Assembly (NCBI RefSeq): GCF_016904945.1
Contig: NZ_JADIKF010000039.1
Coordinates: 372,001 to 436,000, forward strand
DNA: 64,000 bases
From: Dyella mobilis
GTDB taxonomy: Bacteria; Pseudomonadota; Gammaproteobacteria; Xanthomonadales; Rhodanobacteraceae
Direction: 5' to 3'
In this document: positions 38,969 to 47,399 of the stretch, one piece after another
Layout of the letters: every line of letters begins with the position of its first letter
Position numbering within the stretch: position 1 is the stretch's first letter
Notes under the pieces: generated by a model
The model's database searches: none
Seen by the model: only the letters and a program-made list of their open reading frames with translations
What the model was told of the DNA's origin: nothing
Translations under genes and position numbers: made by a program

Positions 38969-40441
38969 TCAAAACACTGATGCGAACGGCCCCAGCTCTA
39001 CCTGCACCGATTTCACGCGGGTGTAATGCGCCAGCGTGGCGATGCCGTTTTCCCTGCCGATGCCGGATTGCTTGTAACCGCCCACCGGCATTTCCGCGGG
39101 GGATTCGCCCCAGGTATTGATCCAGCAGATCCCGGCCTCCAGGCGGTGGATCACGCGGTGAGCGCGTGCCAGGTCGTGGGTGACGACGCCGGCAGCGAGA
39201 CCGAAATGGGTGGCGTTGGCGCGTGCGATCACTTCGGCTTCGTCACGCCACGAAAGGATGCTCATGACCGGTCCGAAAATCTCCTCGCGTACGATGGTCA
39301 TGTCGTCCGTGCAATCGGAAAAAACGGTGGGTTGCACATACGCGCCACGTGCGAAAGCGCCATCGACGATGCGATGCCCGCCGGCCAGAAGGCGCGCACC
39401 TTCGCGTCGGCCTTGCTCGATCAGCGAAAGCACCTTTTCCAGGTGTGGGAAGCTGGTCAAGGGGCCGAAATTGGTGGAGGGGTTTTGTGGGTCGCCCACG
39501 CGGATGCGGGCAACGCGCTCGAGCACGGCCGACTCGAATGCCGGGCGAATGGCCTCGTGCACGAATACGCGCGTGCCGTTGGTGCAAACCTGCCCCGAAC
39601 TGAAGAAATTGGCCATCACGGCGATATCGGCCGCGCGTTCGATGTCGGCATCGGGAAAGACGATCAACGGGGATTTGCCGCCCAACTCCATCGTCACGTC
39701 TTTCAAGGACGAGGCGGCTGCGCTGGCCATCACTTTCTTGCCGGTATCCACGCCGCCGGTGAAGGAAATTTTCTCGATGCGCGGGTGTTCGGTAAGCCAT
39801 TGGCCAATGGTTCGGCCGGGACCCTGCAAGACGTTGAAAACGCCGGCGGGTACGCCGGCCCGGGTATATATCTCCGCCAGTTGCAATGCGCTGAGCGGAG
39901 TGACCTCGCTGGGTTTGAAGATCATCGCATTGCCGGCCGCCAACGCCGGTGCGGATTTCCACAGCGCGATCTGGATCGGGTAATTCCATGCGCCAATACC
40001 CGCTACAACACCCAACGGCTCGCGCCTCGTGTAGAAGAAGCTCGATTCGCGCAAGGGAACCTGTTCGCCTTCGATGGCGGGCGCCAGGCCTGCGTAGTAC
40101 TCGAGCACATCGGCGCCGGTGACAATGTCCACCGTTGAGGTTTCTGCGTAAGGCTTGCCGGTGTCGAGAGTTTCGATGAGGGCGAGCTCGTCGTTGCGCT
40201 CGCGCAGCAGATCCACGGCACGGCGCATGATGCGCGAGCGCTGCATGGCGGTCAGTGCGGCCCATTCTTGCTGGCCCTGCTCGGCACTTTGTACGGCAGT
40301 TTCTACATCCGCTTGCGAAGCACGCTGTACTTCTGCCAGAACGTCGCCGTTCGCAGGATTGACGGTTTCGAAGGTTTCGTTGCCGGTGGCGTCGACGCGC
40401 GCACCGTGGATATAGAGTTGTTGCAGTTCGTAGCGGGGCAT
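38969..40441 (-). CDS. betB: Betaine-aldehyde dehydrogenase
   Basis: Oxidises betaine aldehyde to glycine betaine with NAD(P). The 490-residue protein has the aldehyde dehydrogenase nucleotide site ([30 protein letters not shown]), the general base Glu252 in MELGGKSP and the catalytic Cys286 in [11 protein letters not shown]. The name follows from its position between betA and betI and the match to BetB ([20 protein letters not shown]). Gaps of 51 and 30 bp to its neighbours suggest one transcript, betIBA. Confidence 0.95.
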   Translation of the reverse strand: MPRYELQQLYIHGARVDATGNETFETVNPANGDVLAEVQRASQADVETAVQSAEQGQQEWAALTAMQRSRIMRRAVDLLRERNDELALIETLDTGKPYAETSTVDIVTGADVLEYYAGLAPAIEGEQVPLRESSFFYTRREPLGVVAGIGAWNYPIQIALWKSAPALAAGNAMIFKPSEVTPLSALQLAEIYTRAGVPAGVFNVLQGPGRTIGQWLTEHPRIEKISFTGGVDTGKKVMASAAASSLKDVTMELGGKSPLIVFPDADIERAADIAVMANFFSSGQVCTNGTRVFVHEAIRPAFESAVLERVARIRVGDPQNPSTNFGPLTSFPHLEKVLSLIEQGRREGARLLAGGHRIVDGAFARGAYVQPTVFSDCTDDMTIVREEIFGPVMSILSWRDEAEVIARANATHFGLAAGVVTHDLARAHRVIHRLEAGICWINTWGESPAEMPVGGYKQSGIGRENGIATLAHYTRVKSVQVELGPFASVF

Positions 40442-40471
40442 TTGCTCATCCTTGATTTCGCCGTTGGCGCG

Positions 40472-41062
40472 TCAATGCGTGTCGTTTGGCAGGTGGTGAT
40501 CCAGGTATTCGTAGGCGATTCGCTTGGCTTGCGCGACGTCGAAAGCGCCGCCAGCGAGGCTGCCGCGCAGCCAAAGGCCATCGATCATGGCGGCCAGTCC
40601 GCGTGCTGCCATGCGCGCGAGCTCCCGTGGCAAGGTGCGTTGAAACTGGTAACAGAGATTGGAATACAGGCGCCGGTCGTTGGCATGCTGCAACCGGCGC
40701 AGCGATGGGTCATGCATGCTGGCTGCCCAGAAGGTGAGCCACACGCGCATGGCGGTGGCGCTGGTCTGGCTTGAATCGAAGTTGCCATCGATGATGGCCC
40801 GAAGCTGTGCTTTGGGCGCTGCACCGGCAACCCTGGTGCGGCAGGCCACGGCATCGCGCAGTTCGCGCAGGATCTGCCGCATGGCGGCGTTGAGCAGACC
40901 GTCCTTGCCACCGAAGTAATGACTGATGATGCCGGTGGAAAGCCCGGCGCGCCCGGCAATTTCCACGATGGTGGCATCGGCCAGGCCGACCCGGTCGATG
41001 GTTTCGAAAGTGGCGCGGATCAATTGCTCGCGCCGGATCGGGGGCATGCCGAGTTTGGGCAT
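40472..41062 (-). CDS. betI: TetR-family repressor BetI
   Basis: A 196-residue repressor of the choline-to-betaine genes, relieved by choline in known species. The N-terminal helix-turn-helix is TIVEIAGRAG-LSTGIISHYF (about residues 31-50), preceded by the TetR start RREQLIRATFETID. The C-terminal AARGLAAMIDGLWLRGSL and the final LDHHL are typical of BetI. It leads the betI-betB-betA run and diverges from betT; a perfect palindromic operator lies 49 bp upstream. Confidence 0.94.
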   Translation of the reverse strand: MPKLGMPPIRREQLIRATFETIDRVGLADATIVEIAGRAGLSTGIISHYFGGKDGLLNAAMRQILRELRDAVACRTRVAGAAPKAQLRAIIDGNFDSSQTSATAMRVWLTFWAASMHDPSLRRLQHANDRRLYSNLCYQFQRTLPRELARMAARGLAAMIDGLWLRGSLAGGAFDVAQAKRIAYEYLDHHLPNDTH

Positions 41063-41094
41063 CAGTGTGATCTGGTCGAAATGAGGACCTGGCG

Positions 41095-41124
41095 AGCATA
41101 TTTTATTTTGATTGAACGTTCAAT
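41095..41124 (-). promoter_or_regulatory. betIBA promoter with BetI operator
   Basis: ATTGAACGTTCAAT at 41111-41124 is a perfect 14-bp palindrome. On the minus strand it contains a -35 box (TTGAAC, 41123-41118), followed by exactly 17 bp and a -10 box TATGCT (41100-41095). A repressor bound here would cover the betIBA promoter. On the plus strand a weaker pair (TTTATT at 41102 and TATGAA at 41125, 17 bp apart) would place the same operator inside a betT promoter. The palindrome resembles the BetI sites I recall from other proteobacteria. Confidence 0.82.
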
Positions 41125-41243
41125 TATGAAACACTGGGCCAGCTCGGGCCTTTCTACGACAGACCTCGGGCAAGGATCGCTGCGTCCGCTTGCCTTCCAG
41201 GAGGCTGGGCGCCCGACGTTGGTTCGCCACGGAGTGCAGGCGC

Positions 41244-42794
41244 ATGAACAAAAAGCACGAGCAAGGAGCGCTGAGGGAAGGGGTGAGGCTCAACCGTCCC
41301 GTCTTTTTCAGCTCGGCCATCGTCATCCTGCTGCTGGGTGTGCTGACCGTGCTCTACCCCCAGGCCGCACAACTGTGGCTCGTACGCGTACAGGCGGACA
41401 TCTCGCGAGTGTTCGGCTGGTACTACATGCTGGTAATGACGGCCTGTCTGGTATTTGTGCTCTGGCTGGCCGCATCGAAATATGGACGCGTCCGGCTGGG
41501 CAAGGATCACGAGAGTCCTGCATTCGGCTATGCGTCCTGGACCTCGATGCTGTTCTCGGCGGGCATCGGCATCGCTTTGATCTACTACGGTGCATACGAA
41601 CCGCTCGATCATTTTTTGTCTCCGCCGCAAGGCGTGGGCGGCACCGCCGAAGCGGCGCGCCAGGCGATGGCAATTACTTTTCTGCACTGGGGGCTGCACG
41701 GCTGGGCGCTATATGCGCTGATGGCGACGGCATTGAGCTATTTCGCGTATCGCAAAGATCTGCCGCTAGCTCTGCGTTCGGCGTTGTATCCGATTTTTGG
41801 CGAGCGCGTGCGTGGATGGATCGGGCATGCAGTGGATAGCTTCGGCATTCTGGCTACGTTGGTTTCGATGGTGACCAACCTGGGCATTGGCGCATTGCTG
41901 CTCAATTCGGGCCTGAACTATCTGTTTGGCATACCGGCGTCACCTCACATTTTGACGCTATTGGTGATCGTCATGATGGTCGTCGCCACGCTCGCTGCCG
42001 TATCCGGCGTCGAAAAGGGTATCGCGTGGCTTTCCGATCTGAACGTGCGGTTGCTCTGCGCCTTGTTGCTGTTTGTCCTGGTTTGTGGCCCGACCTTGCA
42101 TTTGTTCGACGGCATGGTCCAGAACATCGGCGATTACCTCAGCGGTTTCGCAGGCAGCAGCTTCAATCTGTATCTCTATGGGCGCGCGCGCAAATGGCTC
42201 GGAGAATGGACCATGTTCTATTGGGCGTGGTGGATTGCGTGGGCACCTTTCGTAGGCATGTTCATCGCGCGTATTTCGCGCGGACGGACGGTGCGAGAGT
42301 TGATACTCGGGGTTTTGCTGATACCGCTGGGCTTTACCCTGGCGTGGTTGTCGATCTTCGGCAATACCGCGATCGATCTGGTGATCAATCACGGTGCACA
42401 AGCATTGGGCAAAGTCGCGCAATCCGAGCCGCCGATGGCGTTGTTCAAGCTGTTCGAATATTTGCCGTTCACGCGAATCGTCGCCGGCATCACCGTGATC
42501 ATCGGCTTCGTGCTTTTTCTCACCCCGGTGGATTCGGGGACTTTGATGATCGCCAACCTCTCTAGTCAGGGCGGCACCGGGGAAGAGGATGCGCCGGTGT
42601 GGCTTCGAGTGTTCTGGGCAGCGGCCACTACAGTGGTGAGCATAGGTCTGCTTTACGCAAGCGGAGGCGATTTCAGTGCGATGCAGACGGCGGTGGTGTT
42701 GTGCGGATTGCCGTTCTCCTTCGTACTGCTGCTCTACGTGCGAGGTTTGGTGAAGGCGCTCGCGGAGGATGTGGATCGAACTGAAGGAAGCTGA
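41244..42794 (+). CDS. betT: BCCT-family choline transporter BetT
   Basis: Imports choline with ions or protons for conversion to glycine betaine. The 516-residue protein has twelve membrane segments and the BCCT motif in TMFYWAWWIAWAPFVGMFIA with SRGRTVREL after it. It ends soon after the last segment (KALAEDVDRTEGS). E. coli BetT is about 677 residues and has a long C-terminal domain linked to osmotic control; that domain is absent here. GGAG lies about 10 nt before the ATG at 41244. A porin gene follows after 6 bp. Confidence 0.93.
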   Translation: MNKKHEQGALREGVRLNRPVFFSSAIVILLLGVLTVLYPQAAQLWLVRVQADISRVFGWYYMLVMTACLVFVLWLAASKYGRVRLGKDHESPAFGYASWTSMLFSAGIGIALIYYGAYEPLDHFLSPPQGVGGTAEAARQAMAITFLHWGLHGWALYALMATALSYFAYRKDLPLALRSALYPIFGERVRGWIGHAVDSFGILATLVSMVTNLGIGALLLNSGLNYLFGIPASPHILTLLVIVMMVVATLAAVSGVEKGIAWLSDLNVRLLCALLLFVLVCGPTLHLFDGMVQNIGDYLSGFAGSSFNLYLYGRARKWLGEWTMFYWAWWIAWAPFVGMFIARISRGRTVRELILGVLLIPLGFTLAWLSIFGNTAIDLVINHGAQALGKVAQSEPPMALFKLFEYLPFTRIVAGITVIIGFVLFLTPVDSGTLMIANLSSQGGTGEEDAPVWLRVFWAAATTVVSIGLLYASGGDFSAMQTAVVLCGLPFSFVLLLYVRGLVKALAEDVDRTEGS

Positions 42795-42800
42795 CGCACC

Positions 42801-43577
42801 ATGGACAGGCGAATGGGGTGTGCCACCTTGCTGTGGATCATCAGCGGGGCTTCGTGGGGGCAGGATGCGTGGAGTGGCAATCTTGCCGTTGCTTCGCAGT
42901 ATGTTTCGCGAGGTTTTCAGCAAAGTTGGGGCAAGCCGGCATGGCAGGCCGGCCTTGAATTTGAGATGCCGCACGGATGGTATGCGGGAAGTTGGCTATC
43001 GACGATATCCCCCTACGCGATCGAGGGTGGGTACGTGGAAATGGATCTCTATGCCGGCAAACGCGGAAATATCGGTGACGTGGGCTACCACGCGACGCTA
43101 TATGGCTACGTCTATCCCGGCGCCAGGGTCGCAGTCGCGAAGACGCGCTACAACTATTCCGAATTCGTCGTGGGCGCGGACTGGAAGAACTGGTCGCTGG
43201 TTTATTCGCTGACAGTGAGTCGCGACTACTTTGGCGACAACAGCCAGACTCTTGGCGTAGGCACTCGATCTCATTCAAGAGGTTCCGGTTATTTGGAGTT
43301 GGCGCGCCGCCTTGAGCTCGGCAAGGGGTTCAGTCTCACAGTGCACTATGGCCGGCAGCGCATCAACCATTTCGCCGAATACAACTGGCAGGATGCTGGC
43401 GCAACGCTATCGCGGAACATCGCAGGCTTCGACGTAGCCATCGCGTACGGCAGAGCCCGGAATGCCCATGGTGTCTATCGGCGCGTAACGACCGGTGTGC
43501 CCGATGAGAACGGGCACCTGCATTTTTCCGATCCTGGCTCCGGTACCTGGTATTTCACCATGGGTCATTCGTTCTAG
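42801..43577 (+). CDS. TorF-family putative outer-membrane porin
   Basis: A 258-residue protein with a short signal peptide (ends SWG before QDAWSGNLAVASQYVSRG). The repeated amphipathic strands, the segment YVSRGFQQSWGKPAWQAGLE and the C-terminal phenylalanine (YFTMGHSF) fit the TorF/Gcw_chp putative porin family and a beta-barrel. It starts 6 bp after betT, so the pair may move choline across both membranes; that is inference. Its stop codon TAG lies in the CTAG flank of a palindromic mobile element. Confidence 0.85.
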   Translation: MDRRMGCATLLWIISGASWGQDAWSGNLAVASQYVSRGFQQSWGKPAWQAGLEFEMPHGWYAGSWLSTISPYAIEGGYVEMDLYAGKRGNIGDVGYHATLYGYVYPGARVAVAKTRYNYSEFVVGADWKNWSLVYSLTVSRDYFGDNSQTLGVGTRSHSRGSGYLELARRLELGKGFSLTVHYGRQRINHFAEYNWQDAGATLSRNIAGFDVAIAYGRARNAHGVYRRVTTGVPDENGHLHFSDPGSGTWYFTMGHSF

Positions 43578-43737
43578 GGCCTGTTAGCACTATTTTCGTG
43601 GCCCGCGCCGGGAGCTGTTTGCACGCCAGCCAAGGAAGAGTGAGGGAGTGTACGTCCGTACACGACCGAGGGATGACGAAGGATGGCGGCCACTCAACGA
43701 CAACGCGGGCTACGAAAATAGTGCTAACAGGCCCTAG
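43574..43737. mobile_element. Palindromic MITE-like element with CTAG flanks
   Basis: A 156-bp core (43578-43733) flanked by CTAG on both sides. The ends are 34-bp inverted repeats including CTAG, with one mismatch (GGGCCTGTTAGCACTATTTT...). A second palindrome, GTGTACG-TC-CGTACAC at 43648-43663, is centred exactly on the middle of the element. There is no coding capacity. CTAG on each side fits a 4-bp target duplication as made by IS5-family elements; TA duplication (IS630-type) is the alternative. The porin stop TAG would be the same before insertion. Confidence 0.85.
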
Positions 43738-43747
43738 TACGCATGGC

Positions 43748-44140
43748 TCAATGCAGCGCCGACTGCGCCAGCGACTTGATCTGCGCGGGATCGGTGATGC
43801 CGACGGAACGCCCGGTTTCCTTCCCGCCATCAAAGGCGATCAGGGTGCTTTGGGTGGTGATGCCAAGGGCCTTTTTTTCCTTGCCCTGGTTGTCGTAGTC
43901 CAGGCGAAGAATCACCAGCTTGTCGAATGCCGGATCTTTCGAGATGGCTTCGATGGTGGGAGCCTGTTTGCGGCAAGTGGGGCACCAGTCGGCGTAGGCG
44001 TCCACCAGGATGGGCTTACCTTCGGCCTGGGCGGCTTTGAGGGCGGCAGTGGTGAACGGCTGGATGGGTTGTGCCATCAATGGCGTGGCCAGTATCAGGC
44101 CAAACAGGGCCGCGGCGGAAAACTTGCGAAGCGTCGACAT
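43748..44140 (-). CDS. Periplasmic thioredoxin-fold protein
   Basis: A 130-residue exported thioredoxin-like protein. The signal peptide covers residues 1-23 (ends LMA before QPIQPFT). The redox motif is WCPTC with Cys53 and Cys56 in DAYADWCPTCRKQAPTI, similar to the C-terminal domain of DsbD. The cis-proline loop appears as ITTQSTLIAFD, with Thr where a cis-proline is usual. It is back-to-back with a CcdA-type gene, so the two may form a split DsbD: CcdA carries electrons in and this protein receives them. Confidence 0.87.
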   Translation of the reverse strand: MSTLRKFSAAALFGLILATPLMAQPIQPFTTAALKAAQAEGKPILVDAYADWCPTCRKQAPTIEAISKDPAFDKLVILRLDYDNQGKEKKALGITTQSTLIAFDGGKETGRSVGITDPAQIKSLAQSALH

Positions 44141-44286
44141 GATCAGTTCCTTGGCATTGAGTCCGATGAACTATTCGCTGCCACCGGGGCGAGGGTTACA
44201 CGGGTAACTTCTTTGCACGCTTCGACGAAGGAAGTTTCAAAGCCGCCGCGAACCTGTGCGTGGCTCGTGCCTCAAGGAGAAATCGG

Positions 44287-44340
44287 ATGCGCAACTTCAG
44301 TGACCATCGGTCCCGGCAATGCGCCCGGGGTGTTGCATGA
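44287..44340 (+). CDS. 17-residue leader peptide upstream of ccdA
   Basis: A short frame encoding MRNFSDHRSRQCARGVA. It has a strong ribosome site (AAGGAG at 44274-44279, 7 nt before its ATG), while the ccdA start has none of its own. The stop TGA (44338-44340) overlaps the ccdA ATG (44337-44339). The most direct reading is that ribosomes load at the leader and restart at ccdA. The peptide itself has no recognised function; its single cysteine is notable given the thiol role of CcdA. Confidence 0.6.
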   Translation: MRNFSDHRSRQCARGVA

Positions 44341-45062
44341 GCGGCAGCCTCAACCCGTGGGTTGCCTATGTGGCAGGCGTGTTGACCATTCTGTCGCCCT
44401 GCGTGATTCCGCTGGTGCCGATCGTGCTCGGCAGTGCCGCGCAGCGCCACCGTTGGGGGCCGCTGGCTTTGGCCGTCGGCCTGGTGGCCTCGTTTACGCT
44501 GGTGGGATTTGCGGTTGCCACGCTGGGTGCGTCGGTGGGGCTGGACAGCGAAACGATCCGCAAATGGAGTGCTGTATTGCTGCTGCTCGTCGGAATCGTT
44601 TTGCTGGTTCCCTGGCTGCAGCATCTTTCCGAGCGCATTTTCAGTCCCGTGGCAAATTGGGCGGGAGAGCGACAGGCACGACTCGAGCGATTCGGCCTGA
44701 TCGGGCAGTTGGGTATCGGCGTACTGCTTGGCCTGGTCTGGAGTCCATGTGTGGGGCCGACGCTCGGTGCTGCAACGGTGCTGGCTGCGCAGGGCAGGGA
44801 TCTGGGACAGGTGGCTTTCGTGATGTTGGCTTTCGCGCTCGGCATTGCCACCGTGTTGCTGGTCATGGCCATGGCAACGCAGAGCTTGCTGGCTCGCTGG
44901 CGTGGAAAACTCATGAGTGCGGGCGCGCGCGGCAGAAGGGTGCTCGGCGCGCTCATCGCGCTGGTAGGCGTATTCATCCTTACCGGGAGCGATCGTCACG
45001 TCGAGGCGTTTATCGTGGGCATATTGCCGGACTGGATCACCAGCCTCACTACGTCGCTTTGA
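44337..45062 (+). CDS. CcdA-type thiol-disulfide electron transfer membrane protein
   Basis: A 241-residue inner-membrane protein of the CcdA/DsbD-beta family. The two redox cysteines sit in matching places: Cys22 in TILSPCVIPLVP and Cys138 in LVWSPCVGPTLG, each in the first segment of an inverted three-helix repeat. About six membrane segments are present. It would carry reducing power from cytoplasmic thioredoxin to periplasmic partners such as the divergent thioredoxin-fold protein. An ATG at 44319 is in the same frame but lacks a ribosome site. Confidence 0.9.
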   Translation: MSGSLNPWVAYVAGVLTILSPCVIPLVPIVLGSAAQRHRWGPLALAVGLVASFTLVGFAVATLGASVGLDSETIRKWSAVLLLLVGIVLLVPWLQHLSERIFSPVANWAGERQARLERFGLIGQLGIGVLLGLVWSPCVGPTLGAATVLAAQGRDLGQVAFVMLAFALGIATVLLVMAMATQSLLARWRGKLMSAGARGRRVLGALIALVGVFILTGSDRHVEAFIVGILPDWITSLTTSL

Positions 45063-45067
45063 TATCT

Positions 45068-45101
45068 TGCTGCCCGGCCGTTGTCGGCAGGGCAGCATTT
45101 T
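45068..45101 (+). terminator. Terminator after ccdA
   Basis: TGCTGCCC and GGGCAGCA pair over 8 bp, with an inner GCCG/CGGC stem and the loop TTGT, followed by TTTT. It lies 5 bp after the ccdA stop and separates it from the convergent PepSY gene. Confidence 0.82.
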
Positions 45102-45114
45102 CGTCGGTATCGGG

Positions 45115-45540
45115 TCAACTCGTGCCGATGATGCGGCCCGACTGCCCATCGATTTTCAGCAATACGCGGTTGCCTTCGGCAGTTTTTGCCTTGACCGTCC
45201 AGATGCCGTGATGGAAATCCACGTCGTGTACATCCGTATAGCCCTGTACTGAAAGCGATGCACGTATGTCGCCCTCGCTGATCGTGGAAATCTGCTTGTC
45301 CGGATAAGCCTGGCCCGTAATGGGATCGACACGCAGTTTTACTTTCTCGCCATTGCCGCTGCGCGCACGTGCCGTCCAAACGCCATCGCGAAAATCCAGG
45401 TCGTGCACGTCGCTGTAGCCTTGTTGCGCGAGTTGCGCGCTCACTTCCTGCTGGGTCAGCGCCTGCGCCTGCTCCTGTGCCATGGCGGCGCCGGCACAGC
45501 CCAGTGCGAGCGCGATGGTCAATGAAGCAATCTTTTTCAC
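45115..45540 (-). CDS. PepSY-domain periplasmic protein
   Basis: A 141-residue exported protein. The signal peptide runs to about residue 21 (ends AMA before QEQAQALT). Two similar units follow: LAQQGYSDVHDLDFRDGVWT and LSVQGYTDVHDVDFHHGIWT, each continuing with -A(R/K)- and a strand ending in DP/DG-G--I or Q. This is a tandem PepSY-like arrangement. PepSY proteins bind or inhibit proteases or sense envelope signals; the target here is unknown. It converges on ccdA. Confidence 0.85.
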   Translation of the reverse strand: MKKIASLTIALALGCAGAAMAQEQAQALTQQEVSAQLAQQGYSDVHDLDFRDGVWTARARSGNGEKVKLRVDPITGQAYPDKQISTISEGDIRASLSVQGYTDVHDVDFHHGIWTVKAKTAEGNRVLLKIDGQSGRIIGTS

Positions 45541-45878
45541 GAGCGGCTCCTCGTTGCATGCGGGAGCCCCGAGTCTTCAACGCAAAAGATCAACCTTTGA
45601 TGAAGCAAACATTATTTTGGTCAAGTCGCGTTCATGCCAATTCGTCAGTGCGTGCAAAGTTTCTACAGCGATGCCCACGCGCAATTCGAATGACCTGGCG
45701 ATGCAAGGGGGAAGGGCATTCGCTGCGTTCATTTTTCAGTTGAGTTGCGAGTTTTCAAAATAGTGATGCAGGTTGCCGCTGGCTTTGCGAGCACCAGAGC
45801 CGCCTGGTGCGTGACTGGCGCGTTTGAACGAGGCGCGGTGTCCGGAGTGCAGGGCCGTGTGGCAATGGCCCTGAAATG
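45541..45878. other. Gene-free stretch between PepSY gene and tRNA-Phe
   Basis: I see no gene here. A possible promoter for the PepSY gene on the minus strand is TTGACC (45624-45619), 17 bp, ATCAAA (45601-45596); the -10 is weak. The rest has no repeat or hairpin that I can support. Confidence 0.4.
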
Positions 45879-45882
45879 AAAA

Positions 45883-45904
45883 AGCCCGCTCGCGAGAGCA
45901 GGCT
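45883..45904 (-). terminator. Terminator downstream of tRNA-Phe
   Basis: On the minus strand AGCCTGCTC and GAGCGGGCT form a 9-bp stem (one mismatch) with the loop TCGC, followed by a TTTT run (45882-45879). It lies 15 bp past the tRNA 3' end. Confidence 0.85.
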
Positions 45905-45919
45905 TCGTCATCAATTCAA

Positions 45920-45995
45920 TGGTGGCCGGGGACGGAATCGAACCGCCGACACGGGGATTTTCAATCCCCTGCTCTACCAACTGAGCTACCCGGCC
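45920..45995 (-). tRNA. tRNA-Phe (GAA anticodon)
   Basis: A 76-nt cloverleaf with encoded CCA. The acceptor stem is GGCCGGG/CCCGGCC, the D arm is GCTC-AGTTGGTA-GAGC, the anticodon arm is GGGGA-TTGAAAA-TCCCC with anticodon GAA, and the T arm is GGCGG-TTCGATT-CCGTC. All stems pair. It lies 47 bp upstream of nothing on the right but the end of yggX, on the same strand. Confidence 0.97.
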
Positions 45996-46042
45996 AGGGT
46001 ATTGCGTTGAGCCGCTCATTAAATCCGAAGCGGCGCCGTGCG

Positions 46043-46327
46043 TCAAGACTCCGAGTCGGGAGCCACGTAGCCTTGCGGTTTTTGCGCTTCGTTTTCGCCG
46101 CCAAACAGGAATTTTTCCATTTCGGCGCCCAGAAACTGGCGGGATTTGGGGTCCAGCGGGTTGAGGCGGTATTCGTTGATCAACATGGTCTGGTGCGCCA
46201 GCCATTGTTGCCAGGCGGGCTTGGAGATTTCGGCATAGACGCGTTGACCCAGCGGGCCAGGCCATGGGGCGAAGTCCAGGCCTTCGGCGTCGATGCCCAG
46301 TTTGGCGCAGTGAATAGTGCGGCTCAT
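46043..46327 (-). CDS. yggX: Probable Fe(2+)-trafficking protein YggX
   Basis: A 94-residue protein of the YggX family that protects iron-sulfur proteins from oxidation. It starts [20 protein letters not shown] with the conserved cysteine at residue 7, then [20 protein letters not shown] and [18 protein letters not shown]. The E. coli order mutY-yggX is kept: it is 22 bp downstream of mutY on the same strand. Confidence 0.95.
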   Translation of the reverse strand: MSRTIHCAKLGIDAEGLDFAPWPGPLGQRVYAEISKPAWQQWLAHQTMLINEYRLNPLDPKSRQFLGAEMEKFLFGGENEAQKPQGYVAPDSES

Positions 46328-46349
46328 CAGGAGTGCTCTTGAGGCTAGG

Positions 46350-47399
46350 TTACGGTTCGATGGGTTCGGGCAGCGCCGTCAACAAGGAGCGCACCGGTGC
46401 GGGCAGGCCCAGCGCAGACAGCTCTGCGAGGGCAAACCAGCGGCGGTCGTCATTATCGCCGATGGCCAGGGCCGGTGCGGCGCGATCGAACAATAGCGGC
46501 TGGATGTGCAGGCGGTAATGGCTGAAGACGTGAATGAAAGGCGTCAGCGATTGTGCGTCATCGATGTGTGCGTTGCGTTGCGCTTCCCGCCATGCGTGAT
46601 CGGCATTTTCGGCTTCCGGGAGGCTCCACAGGCCGGACCATACGCCCTGCGCACCACGTCGTTGCAGCAACACCCGGCCTTCGTCATCGCGAAGGATCAG
46701 CATGACCGTACTGCGCGTGGGAATGGCTTTGCCGGGCTTGGGCGTGGGCAATTGCCCGGTGAGATCGTCACGGTGGGCAACACATTCGCCATGCATCGGG
46801 CAGGCTGGGCATTGCGGACGCGTTCGCACGCATACGGTGGCACCAAGATCCATGATTGCTTGCGTATAGTCCGCCGTGCGGCGCGCTGGCGTATGCGCAT
46901 CGGCGCGTTGCCATAGTTGCTTTTCCACTTCGCGTTCGCCCGGATGGCCGGCAATGCCATGGAAGCGCGTCAATACGCGCTTCACGTTGCCATCGAGAAT
47001 GGGAAAGCGCAGGCCATGCGCCTGGGCAAGAATGGCGCCCGCCGTGGAACGGCCGATGCCGGGTAGCGCGGCGAGCGCATCAAACTCGCGCGGCAGTTCG
47101 CCACCGTGTCGTTCTATGCACAGTTGCGCGGCCTTGTGCAGAAAGCGCGCGCGCCGGTAATAGCCCAGCCCCGACCAAAGGGCCAGTACGGTGTCTTCGT
47201 CGGCGGCGGCCAGGTCGCCCAGCGCGGGCAATCGTTCAATGAAACGTTGGAAATAAGGGATGACCGTGACGACCTGGGTCTGCTGCAACATGATTTCCGA
47301 CAACCACACCCGATAGGCATCGCGCGGGTGTTGCCAGGGAAGATCGTGGCGGCCGTGGCGGTCGAACCAGGCGAGCAGGGCTTCGGCGAAGATGGTCAC
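46350..47399 (-). CDS. mutY: Adenine DNA glycosylase MutY
   Basis: Removes adenine mispaired with 8-oxoguanine. The 349-residue protein has the catalytic Glu35 in [13 protein letters not shown], the helix-hairpin-helix [13 protein letters not shown], Asp136 in [13 protein letters not shown] and the 4Fe-4S cysteines at 190, 197, 200 and 206 (C-x6-C-xx-C-x5-C). A Nudix-like domain at the C-terminus recognises 8-oxoG ([19 protein letters not shown]). The start is GTG at 47399, overlapping the stop of the upstream gene by 3-4 nt. An upstream in-frame start is open but adds unrelated sequence. Confidence 0.95.
   Translation of the reverse strand: MTIFAEALLAWFDRHGRHDLPWQHPRDAYRVWLSEIMLQQTQVVTVIPYFQRFIERLPALGDLAAADEDTVLALWSGLGYYRRARFLHKAAQLCIERHGGELPREFDALAALPGIGRSTAGAILAQAHGLRFPILDGNVKRVLTRFHGIAGHPGEREVEKQLWQRADAHTPARRTADYTQAIMDLGATVCVRTRPQCPACPMHGECVAHRDDLTGQLPTPKPGKAIPTRSTVMLILRDDEGRVLLQRRGAQGVWSGLWSLPEAENADHAWREAQRNAHIDDAQSLTPFIHVFSHYRLHIQPLLFDRAAPALAIGDNDDRRWFALAELSALGLPAPVRSLLTALPEPIEP

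Noticed and set aside
44319..44336. Upstream ATG for ccdA adding six residues
   Set aside because: It has no ribosome site, and the added residues do not match family members.
45729..46265. Open frame on the minus strand across tRNA-Phe (contains GRVAQLVEQGIENPRVGGSI)
   Set aside because: The peptide is a translation of the tRNA itself, a well-known false gene.
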